A stretch of 64,000 nucleotides of DNA from Takifugu bimaculatus (taxonomy: Eukaryota; Chordata; Actinopteri; Tetraodontiformes; Tetraodontidae): contig CP034993.1 of the NCBI GenBank assembly GCA_004026145.2, positions 1,764,580 through 1,828,579 of the forward strand, given 5' to 3'. Position 1 is the stretch's first letter. Each line of letters starts with the position of its first letter. Below the pieces are notes generated by a model. The model was not told the DNA's origin. It worked only from the letters and a program-made list of their open reading frames with translations, and ran no database searches. This document shows, one piece after another, positions 34,890 through 48,064 of the stretch. The translations under genes and the position numbers were made by a program.

Positions 34890-37647
34890 GGAGTGGTAAT
34901 GAATTCACAGTAAATTTTAATCTAATCCGACATTCTGAAATCCACCCATGTGTAACAGAACCTCCTGAGCACCGAGAACGGACTCTGGGAGACCTCTGAT
35001 CTGAGGTCCACGTGTGTGCACGGGTATTTGCACACACCGTGTGTCGGCGCGGAGGTTCTGTAGCAGGTCCAGGAATCCATGCGATTGCCTGCTAATGCGT
35101 CTAGAGACCCGGCAGGACCTGCAGGAAATGAAGGCACGGCAGACCGAAGGCTACGTTTACCCTCACGGACGCCCAGCGCACGGCGCTAGTCACGTGACTT
35201 CATCTGCTCCAAAGAAAGAAAAGAAAAGCTGGAGCATCCGTCGTCTTCTTCACATGCGGGGGCTGTGGATGCTGTCCACACAGCAACGCCTGCCAGGCCT
35301 CTGCAGAGGCGCTCTTACAGGATCCCCGTTGATAGAGGGTGGAGTTGGTTTAACATTTTATCGATGAACAATTTAAAAAGCTGACAGAGCCCAAGATTCT
35401 GGTGGAGCGCATTAGATTACCCGAGTCTGCAGACTGAGGGCGCTGCCCCCGTCTGCTCCAAAGGGCGACAGTCGCCTTGACGAATAAACGCAACCTCTGT
35501 GCCGCCTCCATCTCTACTTCATTCCTCCCGTCCCTCAGTTGTCTCAGCCGTGTCCTCATCCAACCTCACCTCTGTAAATCAATCGCCGTGAAGTCATCTG
35601 AAACTGCGCGAGGCCTGACTCCTGCGTGTGAGAGAGGGCTTGTTTCACCTCCATCGAGAAGCAGGTTTCAGGTATCACCCTGCTGAGCGATCGGGTGCGA
35701 ACCCGTGATGTGTCTGAATAGGCCGGCATCTGTTAAATAAAGTCCGACTTAATCATTCGCCCGGCCTCGTGTAAGGTGATCTCGTTACAACATCGGTGGA
35801 TCATCGTTTCATCCCAAACTCTGAGGCACAAACGTGCTCCAGAACCACAACTATCATCATTATTGCAACACTGTTGTCTGACGCATCAGGTCTGTGTCTC
35901 ACTGGTATCCAACCAGTGAGACAAGGTTTTTGTCATGAAAAAAAAAAGCCTTCACATCATTTTATTGATTTATTTCAAGTCTGGAGACTCAACACCTAAA
36001 GAATGATTGATCTGTTTGAGTCATTCGAGACTAATAAACCATATGGCAGCCGTGGAATAGATTCTTTATAATACAGATTTAGTTTTCCATTGATTTACTT
36101 TCAAGGTATGAAAACAACCAAATGAGTTTTTGAGGATTATGCGATTGTCTGGGGCTCTCTGTGAGCTTCTCTGCTGCAGGTTGGAGCCTGTTTTTAGAAA
36201 GCAGGGTTGATGCCTCCGCTCTTCCTGGGGCTGAAGCCTCCAGGCTGACCTGCTTTCGCTCTCCTGCAGAGCGCTGGCATAAATGGAAGCCTAGAGCAGT
36301 TGTAGCATTTACTCACAATTTGCGACTCCTCTTTTTGCCCTCGCCTCACTGCGCCGTGTTACAGGACATTTCCACTCACTTTACACCTGTCCACCAGCAC
36401 ACTCCACCACGCCACACTCACCGAGGCACTTGAAACGCTTCAAACTAGGTTTTAAGGCTACAAATGATCCATTTCCCTGAAACCATGGCAACATTCCTTC
36501 AGATAATGATGTGAGATGCTGTTTAATTTGCTCCAGGTGTTGCTGGACCTCAGTTATCCCATCCCTAGCCCTCATTAAGCACCAACAGAGCCACTTGCAG
36601 TCATGTTTTATACAAACCTTCTCTCGCTCTGTGGTACACATATGCTATCTGTAGCTGCCACGCTAGCAGCCAGTTGAATATTTCACACTACAAGCTCATT
36701 GAGCGCGGCGGCGGTCATGACAGTGGCTCCGTTTTCCAGTCAAGCCCACATCCTGCAGTTTAGGGCGGCCATTCCTGCTGTTGTAACTGCTCGGCGTGAC
36801 TCTGTACCTTTTAGGGACGTACTGTAGCATTAAATTTTAACGGAGCAGCTCTGGCTGGGCTCTGGTGATAGCTTATCATGCTCGTAGATGGGAAACACTT
36901 GAACAGGCCAAGGCATGATCTCTGTCTCGGCAAGCTATTACGAGGTTCAGTGAGTCCCGGCACAGCAACCAGGGCGGCAATAAGCAGGTCCACATATAGA
37001 AAATCCCAGTGTGTGTGTTTGAGACATGCTTTTATCCAGGTCCATGCTGCTGTCAGCACAAGCTTTTTCTGCAGGATCCCATTATGTGAAATTTGCAAAC
37101 GGCTCCACTTTGAATGCGAGACTTTAAAATCTCAATCCTCTTTTATGCTCCGATCTACAGCAAATCCTGCATGTATGCATGACGCTGTCATCGGGGACTA
37201 GCTTCCTAAATATGCCGCAAAGTTAAGATAATCTCTCTCCAGAGAGAGGCTTAGGGAAATCTTGAGATGACCCTACAGAGCCGCCAAGCGTCGCTCCCAT
37301 CAGCGTGTTTGGTTGAAGTTAAGAGCTGTGGCAGCATCAGCTGGAACGAAGTACAAATACTTTTGTGTTATCGATTTTCCGAGTTCCCACCTGAATGCTG
37401 AGCCCCTGCACGCTCCAATCCGCCTTCCTTTCTTTCGGACACCAAATGTCTTTCGTTCCTTTCTAATGGTTCATGCGTGGAAAAAGAACAACAAGGAGGA
37501 CAATAGGAAGCATCGACCTATTTAAAGATCAGTGTGTAATTAATCACAAGCTCACAGCAAGTATGAAGAGAAGGGGGACGCATGATAGCTCCCCCTGTGA
37601 CTCTCTGTCCCTCCGATAACATTTCCCTCATTCTCCCCCTCGTTCAA

Positions 37648-37679
37648 ACACACACAGACACACACACACACACACACAC
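37648..37679 (+). repeat. (CA)n microsatellite
   Basis: CA tract with one G interruption. Confidence 0.95.
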
Positions 37680-37743
37680 TTATGTTTGTGCTTCTGTTAA
37701 ATTTTAATTTGTGCCCTCTCAGTCCCTCTTTCCCCTGAGATGT

Positions 37744-37748
<5 letters not shown>

Positions 37749-37777
<29 letters not shown>
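37749..37777 (+). repeat. (CT)n microsatellite
   Basis: Pure CT tract, 70 bp after a CA tract. Confidence 0.95.
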
Positions 37778-37783
<6 letters not shown>

Positions 37784-39854
37784 AATCTGTGTGTCGCTTT
37801 GCATATTCATTTTTAGGATTGCCTGTTTGCAGATGCACACATCCTAATTATAGAAAACCACAAAATGTCATCCAGTTAAATGAATGTTTAAACACATAGC
37901 CAGTCACGTCCAGCCTCAACATCCCCTTCCTTAACGTGCCTTTCCTGGGATAAAATGCCCTCATGGCCACATGATCCACGACTGCCGTCTCACTGACGTG
38001 CACTCTAAACACACGCTGCGGCAGGAACGGAGGTAAAGAGTTGTTGGTGGGCAGATGGTGGAGATCACAGCCTTGTGTGTGAGGGATAGGTTGCTGCTAC
38101 TTGTCCACACATCGGATTGTTGTCTTATTCTGCTGCTGTCCAGCTTTTTGGGCCTGTATTGTTTACACGGAGGCTTGTGGATGATCACAAATCACGTGGA
38201 TGAGAAATATTATCCCGACAGCTATCACAGAAATACCCATATTCTGTCATACTTCCTGTTCTTTTAGTTATTTTACAGACAAACAAAGAGAACACTTAGC
38301 TTTATACATTTTAAGACGTTTAACACGTAGTTTTCACCCGCTAGCTCAGAGCCGAATCGGTAACGTTGCTCTAACTGTAAGAAGTTCATGATCTTTTGAG
38401 ATGGGCGACGCGTTTCTCATGAGGATGCTTCTAGTCCGGCTAAAGTGACGCTCCGTCTGCTGGGATGGGCAGGCATAACGCACGGGGAACAGTCGGTGCA
38501 TTAGCTTAACATTAGCTTAACATAAACTGATTTTTAACAGAATATTTGTTGTTCTTGATCTTTTCCTGTAGCTTTACCCACAATCCCCAGTGATCAGGAT
38601 GCACTAGCAAACGCACTAAAAGCACATTCGCGCATCTTTGTCGCTAACAAAGATTCATCATCTTCAGAGCTTTTGTGCTGCAGTGGGTTTGACATTTAGA
38701 GACTGGAGACCAACATCAATACGCATTTTGTGCCTTTCAGAGCTATTTTTCCCGTCAGACACCAGAGAATATGAAGTCCTGCAGGTGTTCCCGGGGCAGC
38801 GGTTAGCCTGAAGCTCTCATTATAGCGGCAAAAGGATAAATGCCTAAAGTCGATAACGTCGAGCCTAAACGATATGTTTATTTCTAATGGATGGATGGAT
38901 GGATGATTGAACCTTTTGCATCACCTATCCTCTCCATTTTCTCTCCTCCATTACCTGACATTTTAGACCCAACCACGGCTCATTGACCAGAGCTTTTTTT
39001 AGGGTTATTTTTCATGTCACGGGCTGCTCCGTACTCGCAAGCTTTGCCATCCCAGTGCATCATTAACCTTTAAGCAAGGTACGTTTTCAAAGCACGTCTG
39101 CTGGTGTCTTTTCTTCTCTCTCTCATCGCTCTGCTGTTGATTTAAGGAAGGAGTCTGTCCCTAATGGTTTCTCTCATTCAGAAAATTACTTTTGTACAAT
39201 TTCAATGGCAGCGTTTCCTTTCTCTTCACCACTCGGTGTATCAATAGCAGCCTCTGAGGAGCAGCAAGAGCTTATCATTATGTTACACGGGATGCTGAGC
39301 ACATACCTGTTGCATACCCGCCGTGACGCAGGGTCGTCCAAACATTTAAAACCACACACTCGAAGGGGGAAACACTCTCTGCCTCCGCCCACTCATGGTG
39401 TTATTAGGGGACTCTGCAGGCATGGCCTGAGAAATGGTGTCAGAGGCTTCAATCCTATCCGGACTGGAGCATAAAACAAGAGAGTTGATCCAACTCCCTT
39501 CTTGTGTTCCAGCCCTCCTGATCAGATTCTCTTTCTTAAGATAAGAACAATAATTAGAACTCCATATCGCCACCGCTCCTGCATCCAAACAGAGCGGGAG
39601 TTAGAGCCCGGCAGCGTTAAAGTGTTTACTACCTTCATAAAAACAGGTGCAGTTATGCATGACTGGGCGTGAGGAGCGTCAGCTCCAACACTATCTCCAT
39701 CAGGCGGCAGCAAATGGATGGAAAATGAAGCGGCATGATTCAAACTCATCTCCCTTTTTAGTGTATCAACATGAGCTTTTCTTTTTTTTTCCCATAATGG
39801 ACTGATATCACACATTTAAAAGCCTCCCCCCCCCCCCCATGTATGTGTTTGCAG

Positions 39855-39971
39855 TGGAGAAGAACCCATGCCAGACTAACCCCTGTCTGCACGGAGGCAG
39901 CTGTCTGCAGGAAGGTGACGGCTACAGCTGCTACTGTCCTCAGGGCTTCTCCGGAGAAAGCTGCGAGATCG
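39855..39971 (+). CDS. ncan: ncan exon: EGF-like module 1
   Basis: The acceptor TGTTTGCAG follows a C12 run. The 117-nt phase 1 exon encodes one EGF module with six cysteines: NPCQTNPC, GGSC, YSCYC and ESCEI. It lacks the DxD start of calcium-binding EGF modules. Residues 1029-1067. The donor is GTGAGT. In lecticans the EGF modules begin the C-terminal G3 region. Confidence 0.92.
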
Positions 39972-42900
39972 GTGAGTCACTGCCAGGTCAGCAAAGTGCG
40001 GGGAACCCTCGGAGGTGGACAGCTGCAGGCCGTCTTGTCACTGTGTCGTAAGGCGGCGCCGAGGGAGGGGACGCTGCCGGGCAGCATTCAGCGCGCGTTC
40101 TTGTCTTCTCGATAGAGTTATCTGAAAAACACCAGCACACCAACGCGCATCAAACTAAGAGGAGCTTTTCTGCCTGTTTGGCTCAGGCTCTTTGGGTGGA
40201 ATAAACAGGAAGTAGGCAGAAGATGCTAAAATGTGACTTCCTTTTGCTTCCCTTCTTTCCTCATTTTGAAGTCGGCCGTGTTCGGACTCCACGCATGCAG
40301 CCGCTACAAGCTGAGGTCAAGGTGTTAGGGGAATTTACCCGTGGAAAGAGGTCATAGATTAGGGGGCAGAGGTCATGAAAAACAAATTTGATTGTCAATA
40401 GACTGCGAGGCTTACACCCTGCAGTACATATGATGCAACAGCCAGGTTTGTCTTTGCATTAATGAGACAGGAGATCAATCACCAAGCACTACTGGATCAA
40501 TCACTCATGACCAATGCATGCTAACTGCATGGATTACACACATCACATCGTTTGTAAAGATTTGTTGCAGTCGATTGCAGTCTGGGCTGGCGAGGATAAG
40601 TGAAAGCAAACCTAATGGTTCTTTAGCAGCGATAGGAACAAATGACGGCTTTTGGGGCTGAGCGCTGGGGGAAAAGCACTTTCATAAAATATTTGTTATT
40701 TACTGATTATGCCTCAGCTCTTTCCTTGGGCACCCTCCTCTCAGGAGTGTGTAATTGCTTTTCTCTGTGTTGCTAAAGTTTAGCGCTGGTGATTAGCTAG
40801 CTAAACAGCTGCATATCGGATGTTTTGGATATTAATTGTGACCGAGAGGCAGGAGGGTTAATTGCCTATGACTGCTAACGCTAGGCCGCTGTACCGTTCC
40901 GCAGGAAGCACGACTTCATTCATTGTGTTGCTTTTCCCACCTAATCAAGTCGTATTTTCCTCCATTCATCACTATTGTTTGACCGTTCGACTGCAGCCTA
41001 ATTCTTTTCTCCCTCAGTTCCGCTCTGAGGCCGAAGAAACAATAAAATCCCGCAGTGCTTCTGCTTATTGTGTGAGATGGGTGTTTATTCAAGAATGTGA
41101 CCCAGGCTCCACAGTTGCGGCTCCTTGCAGCCTGTTTCCAGGACTTGGCCTGAAGCTGCAATTATTTTGGAAGAAGCGTTTTAGGGAGCTGCATAATTGA
41201 TGGCCTGTGTTTCTACTGTGGGTCTTTAGTCAATATTTATGAGGATTGGGGGGGATAAAGAGTGCTCGCACAGTGGATGGATCTCCATCTTCACAGTCTT
41301 CCTCTTTACCCGATTTCCTGGTGCTTTTATGGTCTTTCGGTGTGGAGACATGGACACTGAGACATGACACCGGTGGCTTGTCTGTCTCCCGATTAATGAG
41401 ATCTGGGAAATAATGTCTTTTCTTCCTCAGCTACGATTAATTTAAAACATTTTCGAGCACTGTGGTTTGTGTGGCTCAGAATCCTGCTGGATGGGGACTT
41501 TTTGGAATAGACTGATGGAAAAGTACAGTATATTTTTAACGGTGACAGAGACAAAGGGACGGCTGTTTTAGAGGGATGTGCTTCTGCCTGGATAAAATTA
41601 AATATTTAAATTTTCTTTGCATCAAAATTAGTTCCAGTTTCAGTTCGCCAAAGGAAACACTCTTTCACTGCTGTCAAAGCGACGATGTTTGGGCCTCACT
41701 GCACTCTTCCCTTTTCCCTTTTCACCTTTAACAACAGCCCACCGCTTAAGAAAGACCTCAAAGTGGGAATTTGAACATATAAATGTGTCCATCACTCCGC
41801 TTTCATGGAATATTATCGTAAAAGGCAGCACTTTAGCAGCGGGTTTTCAAGCTCCAACCCACAGCCACTTAGTCATTTATATGACTCTACATTACAGACT
41901 AGCTGCAAAAGTCACCAAAGGACCTAAACGTCAAAATGAAACTGATTTGGTTATGAAGGCATTCAAGGTGTTCACGGTGGTCATCTTGACACTTGCTTTC
42001 CTGTTAGCCGTTGCTCCCAACAAGGTTTGCAGGTTTGGAAATGCTAAACACTCTCAGCATGTGGGTCACACTTTAGTCTACAGTGCTTTTCTTCCTGGCA
42101 GTAGTTCCCAGCATCATTCCATCCATCTTTGCCCCGAATGGAAGCGTAAATGCAATCACCACCGTGGGTGTTCACAACCTTTAAGTGGACTGCAGATCAA
42201 TCAAGCTGCGAAACACTCAAGCAGATTGTGCGACGCATCTTCCAGAACATTCATCAGATTTTACAAACTAATTCAGCTCTAACAGCCCACTCAGGAGCGC
42301 ATTAGGATGGAGCTCCAACTGTGTGAAAGCACAGATGATTTATTCCTCAGTCGCGGGAAACAGAAAAGACAGAACAAGACATTTTGGGGTGGATGCAAAT
42401 TTCCTCTTTCATTCTTATGACTTCCATTTTTCTTGATTATCTTTATTTCTTAACTTTACCTGACAGCCTTTCTTTTTAAAACCCTCCATATCATATATAC
42501 GTGTTTTGTTCTTTTTATTACGTTTCTTCTGTCGTTTAATTCCAGCACCTGCTGTGCACTTAAAAGCCAGATGAGTATGACCACATTGCCCCCCTTTCAC
42601 TCAGGCAATCATGCAAATTGAAAGTCAGACAGCCAGAGTTGGAGCATTTAAGGTTCCAGTGACGTGGGCGCGGAGGAAAGTTGCCTCTTTGCCTCCTGCT
42701 TCCCCTTTTTGAGCTGTTTCTGTGTTGACCATCATCCATCTTTCACTATCTGGACAAACGTTGTTGTTTTAAATTAGTTTTCTTTGAACCCGGCGGTTGA
42801 ATCAAGATGTCCCAAATTGAGAGGTGAGTTCGTCGGCAGTTTGAGGTCAGCTTTTCCTACATCCACATTTTACTCTGTTTCATCCTGAGAAACGGTTCCC

Positions 42901-43609
42901 TTTTACGAGCCGCCGCTCCTCCTGCCGTCTAATTCAGATGTGTGGAGGAAACACATTAACCCGTCTGTGTCTATCGCTAAACACGGGTCGACAAATCACT
43001 GAGATTCCAACAGGAGCAGGAGTCAGAGAAATTATTTTCAGCCGAGCGATGTTTGTTCTCCCGAAAGACCTCAATCAGGCAGTCAGTCAGTCAGGGGGAA
43101 GGAAGATAGACGGCAGGTAAATGATTTTGTGCGGAGAGGCTTTTTCATCTGGATTTAGCCGTGAACACGCAGAGACGGGTGCCTGCAGTGATGCGTTCAA
43201 GGCCCTTTACATCAGACACATTAGATAGCTGATGAAGCTGTGCTTTGGCAAAAGGGAACATGTGTTTTTTTGTTTTTTTTCTGCTCAGACAATCGAGTCG
43301 GAATTATGTGGACGCTCAAGGGAGGTTCGAAGAACGCTCAGATCCGTTTTAAAGAAATAAGTTGAACAGAAACGTCCCCCAGCTGCGCATGGCAATATCC
43401 TCTTGTTCCGCTCTGCAGGAGCCAAAAAGCTTTTCCAGCCTTCCTTCCTTTCTTCCTCACTTAGCCGTGCACTTCGGCTCCGTCTCCAGCCATGCCGATT
43501 AGATCTGAGCGCCAGCACCGTGTTTTTCTCCCTCCACCTTTTTGAGAATCAAGCATTTCCCTTCCCACGCTCGCTCCATCTTTACACCCTCACCCTTGTC
43601 ACTACTGCA

Positions 43610-43620
43610 CCCCCCCCCCC

Positions 43621-43653
<33 letters not shown>
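43610..43653 (+). repeat. C run followed by (CA)n
   Basis: Fourteen C bases (43610-43623) lead directly into a 31-bp CA tract. Confidence 0.95.
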
Positions 43654-43655
<2 letters not shown>

Positions 43656-45666
43656 CTCCTCCTCTCTTCATAATTTACCATGTCTATCACTCATGCACCC
43701 AATTTTTCTCCGCCCTCCTGCTCTTTCTGGAGACAGGCCTTATAGTCCCTGTATTGAAATTGCTCCGCAGTGCAGAGATTGGGAGGAAAACAAGCCCATA
43801 GCCCCCCCCCACTCCAGTATTTCTCCCAAATAGCACATTTCATTTCCTGCCATACTTCTGTCCTCACACTCCATTCTCTCGCTCCCCCTCTCTGTATTTC
43901 CTGTCAGAGGCCAACACAATTACTCACAGGGAACTATCTCTGTACTCATGCATAAAATGAAACGTATTCATGCTCATGCGCTCATTCACCTGTGCACACT
44001 CCAGTCACCAAGTATCCCCACATGAGTGTGCACAAAAATGAATTCCTTTTTCACCTATTTTCCCGCCTTTGTAACTCTCCGCCCACGAGCATCTGTCTGA
44101 CGTGCCACGTCAACCCCGCGTGTCCAGGACTGTACGAGGAGCTAATGCATGACTCCTGTTTTGAAAGGTCCGAGAGAAGCCCCCCCACCCGCTGGGCTCG
44201 GGTATTAACTAATTCATCCTCTGAGACCCGCTGCTTTCATACCAGCTCGCACGATTGAGCTTTAAACATTCATGAAGTTGAGGCTATTAATATCACTGCC
44301 CCCATATTACCTTACCGGTATGTCCACAGATCTGAGCGATGAGGTCAAAGAGGACTGGAAGACTGGGCTGCAGCTAAGGATATTGGGTCTTACATGGTAG
44401 GTGTTCATGGGCAGGTGTCAGCAGAGGAGAAATATCTGGGCTTTGAAGTGAAGCGAGGCGGTGAAACGAAGTGAAATGGGCCTCCGCATCGACGAGGGGC
44501 GATTGTGTAAGATTGAGTTGAGTTATAACCAAAAGGCTTAAGAGGGGGGTGAAGAAAGGTTTCCAATGTATTTTCAGTAATCTGCAAGGTTATACTGAGG
44601 AAGACAGATGGGCGGACCATTGCTTGCTCCCCTCAGGATATTCTATTCATTCAATAATGATGGGATGGATTTATGTGGTTGGCTCCAAATCCTCCAAATT
44701 CTGGCCGTTGAGTCAATACGTTGCTGAGTTTCACTGCTCTCTCTTGGCTTTCTCCTTCTCCTGCCGGGGGGTGAAAAGGATGTGCAATTAGAAAAAGACG
44801 TTTTTCGTCAGTCAGGTTGCTCAATAAAGGCGCGCGTCAAAAATGGACGGCTGAATCTGGAAAATGGACATTCTGGATATTCTCGGAATAATAAAAAAAA
44901 GCTCCGCTTGCTTTAGTAAAGAGTGATGAACATCAACAGTATCTGTTTCCCCAGGCGTGAGGGTCCTCAATCCAGTGGTTGGATGTCTGTGAAGTGGCTC
45001 AGAGCTGCGGTTAGCAGGCTTTTAGCTTAGCTCTGCGCTTTAAAGAGACATTCCCGTCCTGAATAAAGCAGCCATAATTTCTGATTGAACAATGTCGCTG
45101 TTAATCAGACAAAGCGCTGGGACGGTTATACCGCACTGTGTGACTCAGCACAGTCGCTCCAATGAAGCGTGTATGAGCCTGGGTGCGACGGCGGCTATCT
45201 GTCTCTCGCGTGATTGATGACCAGCAGTTTGTCACAGCCTGTGACAGCTGAGGAGCTCTGAGAGCGCTACGATTGGCTGGCTCAGCCTCTATCGACATGC
45301 CTCATTAATTCATCCACTCTGCTGGGTTCCTCAATCAGCATCATGATTGGCCATACCCTCCAGACCACCCCAACGCCATCAGGGGTGCTTGATTGGAGCA
45401 GCATGTGACTCGGAATGCTACACATCCACAGTGGATATGACTTTACACACCAACAGTCAAGGGGCAAGCACATAATAAATCTCAGACACATTCCCGGCCA
45501 CCTGCAGTCATGCGTGTCAGTGTGCACATCAGCACACGAATGGGCCGCGTACCTTTTGGGTTTTTCTTTTCAGTAGAGAACTCAATTTCTGTCTACAAAT
45601 TCACCTGAGACAATGAGAAACAAAGGGCACACAGGCTGCAGAATGAATGATAATGAACGGCAGGGT

Positions 45667-45713
<47 letters not shown>
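45667..45713 (+). repeat. (TG)n microsatellite
   Basis: Pure TG tract of 47 bp. It is the complement of the CA tract 111 bp downstream. Confidence 0.97.
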
Positions 45714-45715
<2 letters not shown>

Positions 45716-45824
45716 TGTACCTCATTGGCATAAACATGCCTGCAGATTAATGAGGTGTTGGCAAAGTTGCAAGGACTTACCTCTTTATCTTTTTCATTCC
45801 CCCCCTCTTTTTTCCCTCTCTCGT

Positions 45825-45840
45825 ACACACACACACACAC

Positions 45841-45874
<34 letters not shown>
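45825..45874 (+). repeat. (CA)n microsatellite
   Basis: AC tract of 50 bp with one GC step, in inverse orientation to the TG tract at 45667. Confidence 0.97.
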
Positions 45875-45876
<2 letters not shown>

Positions 45877-46734
45877 CCACTGCCATTTTGAGTTGTTGAA
45901 TTGCCTTGTCTTTACTCCTCTTCTTTGTAATTTAGTTGTCAGCACCAGTGTCGGGTACATTCAGTGAATTATAATATGCACGTGTGCGCCTGACACTGCA
46001 TTTGTGACTCTGGAGGAGGAGGGGAAGCGGAAGGCTGGCCACGTAGAAAGCGGGGCAGATTGAGTTCTCATGAAGACAGAAGACAGAGGGTGGTGTGCAG
46101 AGGAGAATGGCTTTATCGGCTTTCCGGTCATACTCAGGCAGCAGCCCATAAACACAAAACACCTTAGAGCCGATCGTCAACAAACAGGGTCAGCAGCGAG
46201 CTTCTCATTCAACACGTGAACCTACTGAGAGTGTGAGCTTCGTGCAGCACTAAGCACACGCATGACCTGGCTGACAAGCTTTTCCCAGCCTAGATGACGC
46301 GTGCCGCTCTGCAGAGTGATGCAGAGAGCAGCACAGGTTCAACAACACTGACAATTCCCCCAGGAAAAACTGCAGTTTCAAACATAAATAAGCACATTTT
46401 GAAGAGAAAAGAATCAAACATAAACGCACAATGACACCAATCACAGGAAGAAGGATGAATGACTTCACTTGCTTTGAATGCAAGTGAAGCGTTTGAAATC
46501 ATTTCTGCTGAACACGACTCACGAGTCCCAAAGTGAAATTGCTGAGAGAGGATGTCCTTTCTCTTCTTTCCCCCAAAATATTGTAAAACACGAGTACAAA
46601 AGTGCTCATTCTTTCATCCCCTGTGCTCCCCCCCATACGTCTGTGCACCTGCAGGTTCCGATATATTTCCTACAGATACATTTACGAGATGCTTTCAGGC
46701 ATGATCAACCACACTGTGCACGTTAAATGAGTTC

Positions 46735-46799
46735 ATTTGCATGGTCCTGCCTGTGCTGTGCTGTGCACCGCTCCGCTCTGCATATTCATTAGAGCGGAG
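46735..46799 (+). promoter_or_regulatory. Octamer motif and stem-loop in intron 10
   Basis: An exact POU octamer ATTTGCAT lies at 46735-46742. A perfect 9-bp inverted repeat, CTCCGCTCT (46771-46779) / AGAGCGGAG (46791-46799), encloses the 11-nt loop GCATATTCATT, itself POU-like. A regulatory role is inferred. Confidence 0.3.
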
Positions 46800-48000
46800 G
46801 TGCCAACCACACGGCGCTTATTTGGCTCAAGATAAAAAACTCACCATTCGTTGATCTTTTTGTACTCCTTTTCCCAAATGACATTAAATTTGCATTTGTT
46901 TCACAAACGCCATCGAGTTTTTATCATTTCTTATGGACATCATTTTGCATACATTTATAAAGGCTCGGTGTTTTTTCTGCTCGGTCGATATAACCTCGGA
47001 CAAAATAAGTCGACCAACGTTGGGCTTTAGCAGCCGAGCGCGACGTGGAGGGAAGAAATGGTCCTTCGTTGGACTTGAGCGCGTCTCAAAACAGGAAAAG
47101 AGATTCAACGGGGGCCAGTTGATTGTTGCACGAGCCTCATTCTGTCAGCTGTAGAACCAACATTCCGGCTCTTTCCGTTCAAACAGGAGACCTTATATAA
47201 TTTCTCTGTCACTGATTAATTGAGTCTGACAGTCTTATGGTTAATTCCATTCAACTCTTCCCTCTTGAAGTACATCAGGAATAGTAACAGGAAGCAGAGA
47301 ATAGCCTGTCATCCAATCCTCTTGGGAACTGCTCTACTTTAACGGTAAAGGTATTACGACTATTTTTTTTTTTTATTGTAAGAAGGTAACTAATTTTGAG
47401 GGATGATGGAAAAGTAGAGGGGAAAGATAAAAAGGGAGGACTGGGAAGTGAAACTGAATGAAGGATGGGAAAAAGCGGTGGAAAAAGTAAGGCATGTAAA
47501 AGTGAATGGGAGGAGATGCAGTGAAAGGTGATAGAATAATCTGTCAGTTTAAGAGCTCTGTTGAGGCGTGCTAAACGGTCCCAGCCTGGGTGTCTCTGGA
47601 AGATAAAGGTTTCAGGCCAAAGCTCCAGCCGGCCTACAGGGATACAGCCTCCGCGTACCTCAAGAGCCCAGAAGGGACGTGTGAAAACCCTCTGACTCAA
47701 CGGAAAATAACCACAGGGCCGTGCGAGATCAAGGTTTTTAGAGCTCTCCGGGGAAATGGAAGGAAAATTAGAGGTGCTGAGACTGGAAGGTGACGAACAT
47801 ATAAAAAAGGATGGAGGGCAATGACACGGAGGAAGAGAAATGTGGAGGTGGTCATGGTGGAGGAGAGGACAGGTAAAAATAATCTTGAAGTCTGCATTGA
47901 AACCAACAAGCACAGTACAAAAACCAGGTGGACTAACTTATTAAAGTTCATATTAGATTGTCCAGCACTATTTGATGTCTGTAAGAAATGAATGCCCAAA

Positions 48001-48064
48001 GAATCCAAGTCTGATGGCGCCAGATTTGCAGGCAGCTTTACCACTGAGCTAAAGCTTCTCATCC
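48001..48064 (-). mobile_element. tRNA-derived SINE relic
   Basis: On the minus strand the sequence reads TTTAGCTCAGTGGTAAAGC, a good RNA polymerase III A-box (TAGCTCAGTGG). A B-box-like ACTTGGATTC follows 41 nt after the A-box start, close to tRNA spacing. An anticodon-loop-like TGCAAAT lies between them. The body and tail of the SINE are not recognised. Confidence 0.45.

Larger units (their letters stand above)
27773..39854 (+). other. ncan: ncan intron 9
   Basis: A 12.1 kb phase 1 intron between the central region and EGF 1. It holds the promoter-like cluster near 33160-33360, CA and CT microsatellites at 34867, 37648 and 37749, a poly-T run near 29887 and a short ATGG repeat near 38889. 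No coding exon is recognised. Confidence 0.82.

Noticed and set aside
35675..35710. T-arm-like GGGTTCGCACCC on the minus strand
   Set aside because: It fits a tRNA T-arm, but no A-box or cloverleaf exists at the required distance.
47275..47913. 212-codon minus-strand open frame
   Set aside because: Pyrimidine-rich, compositionally biased (Ser/Pro/Phe/Leu) with no recognised domain; best explained as a chance frame.
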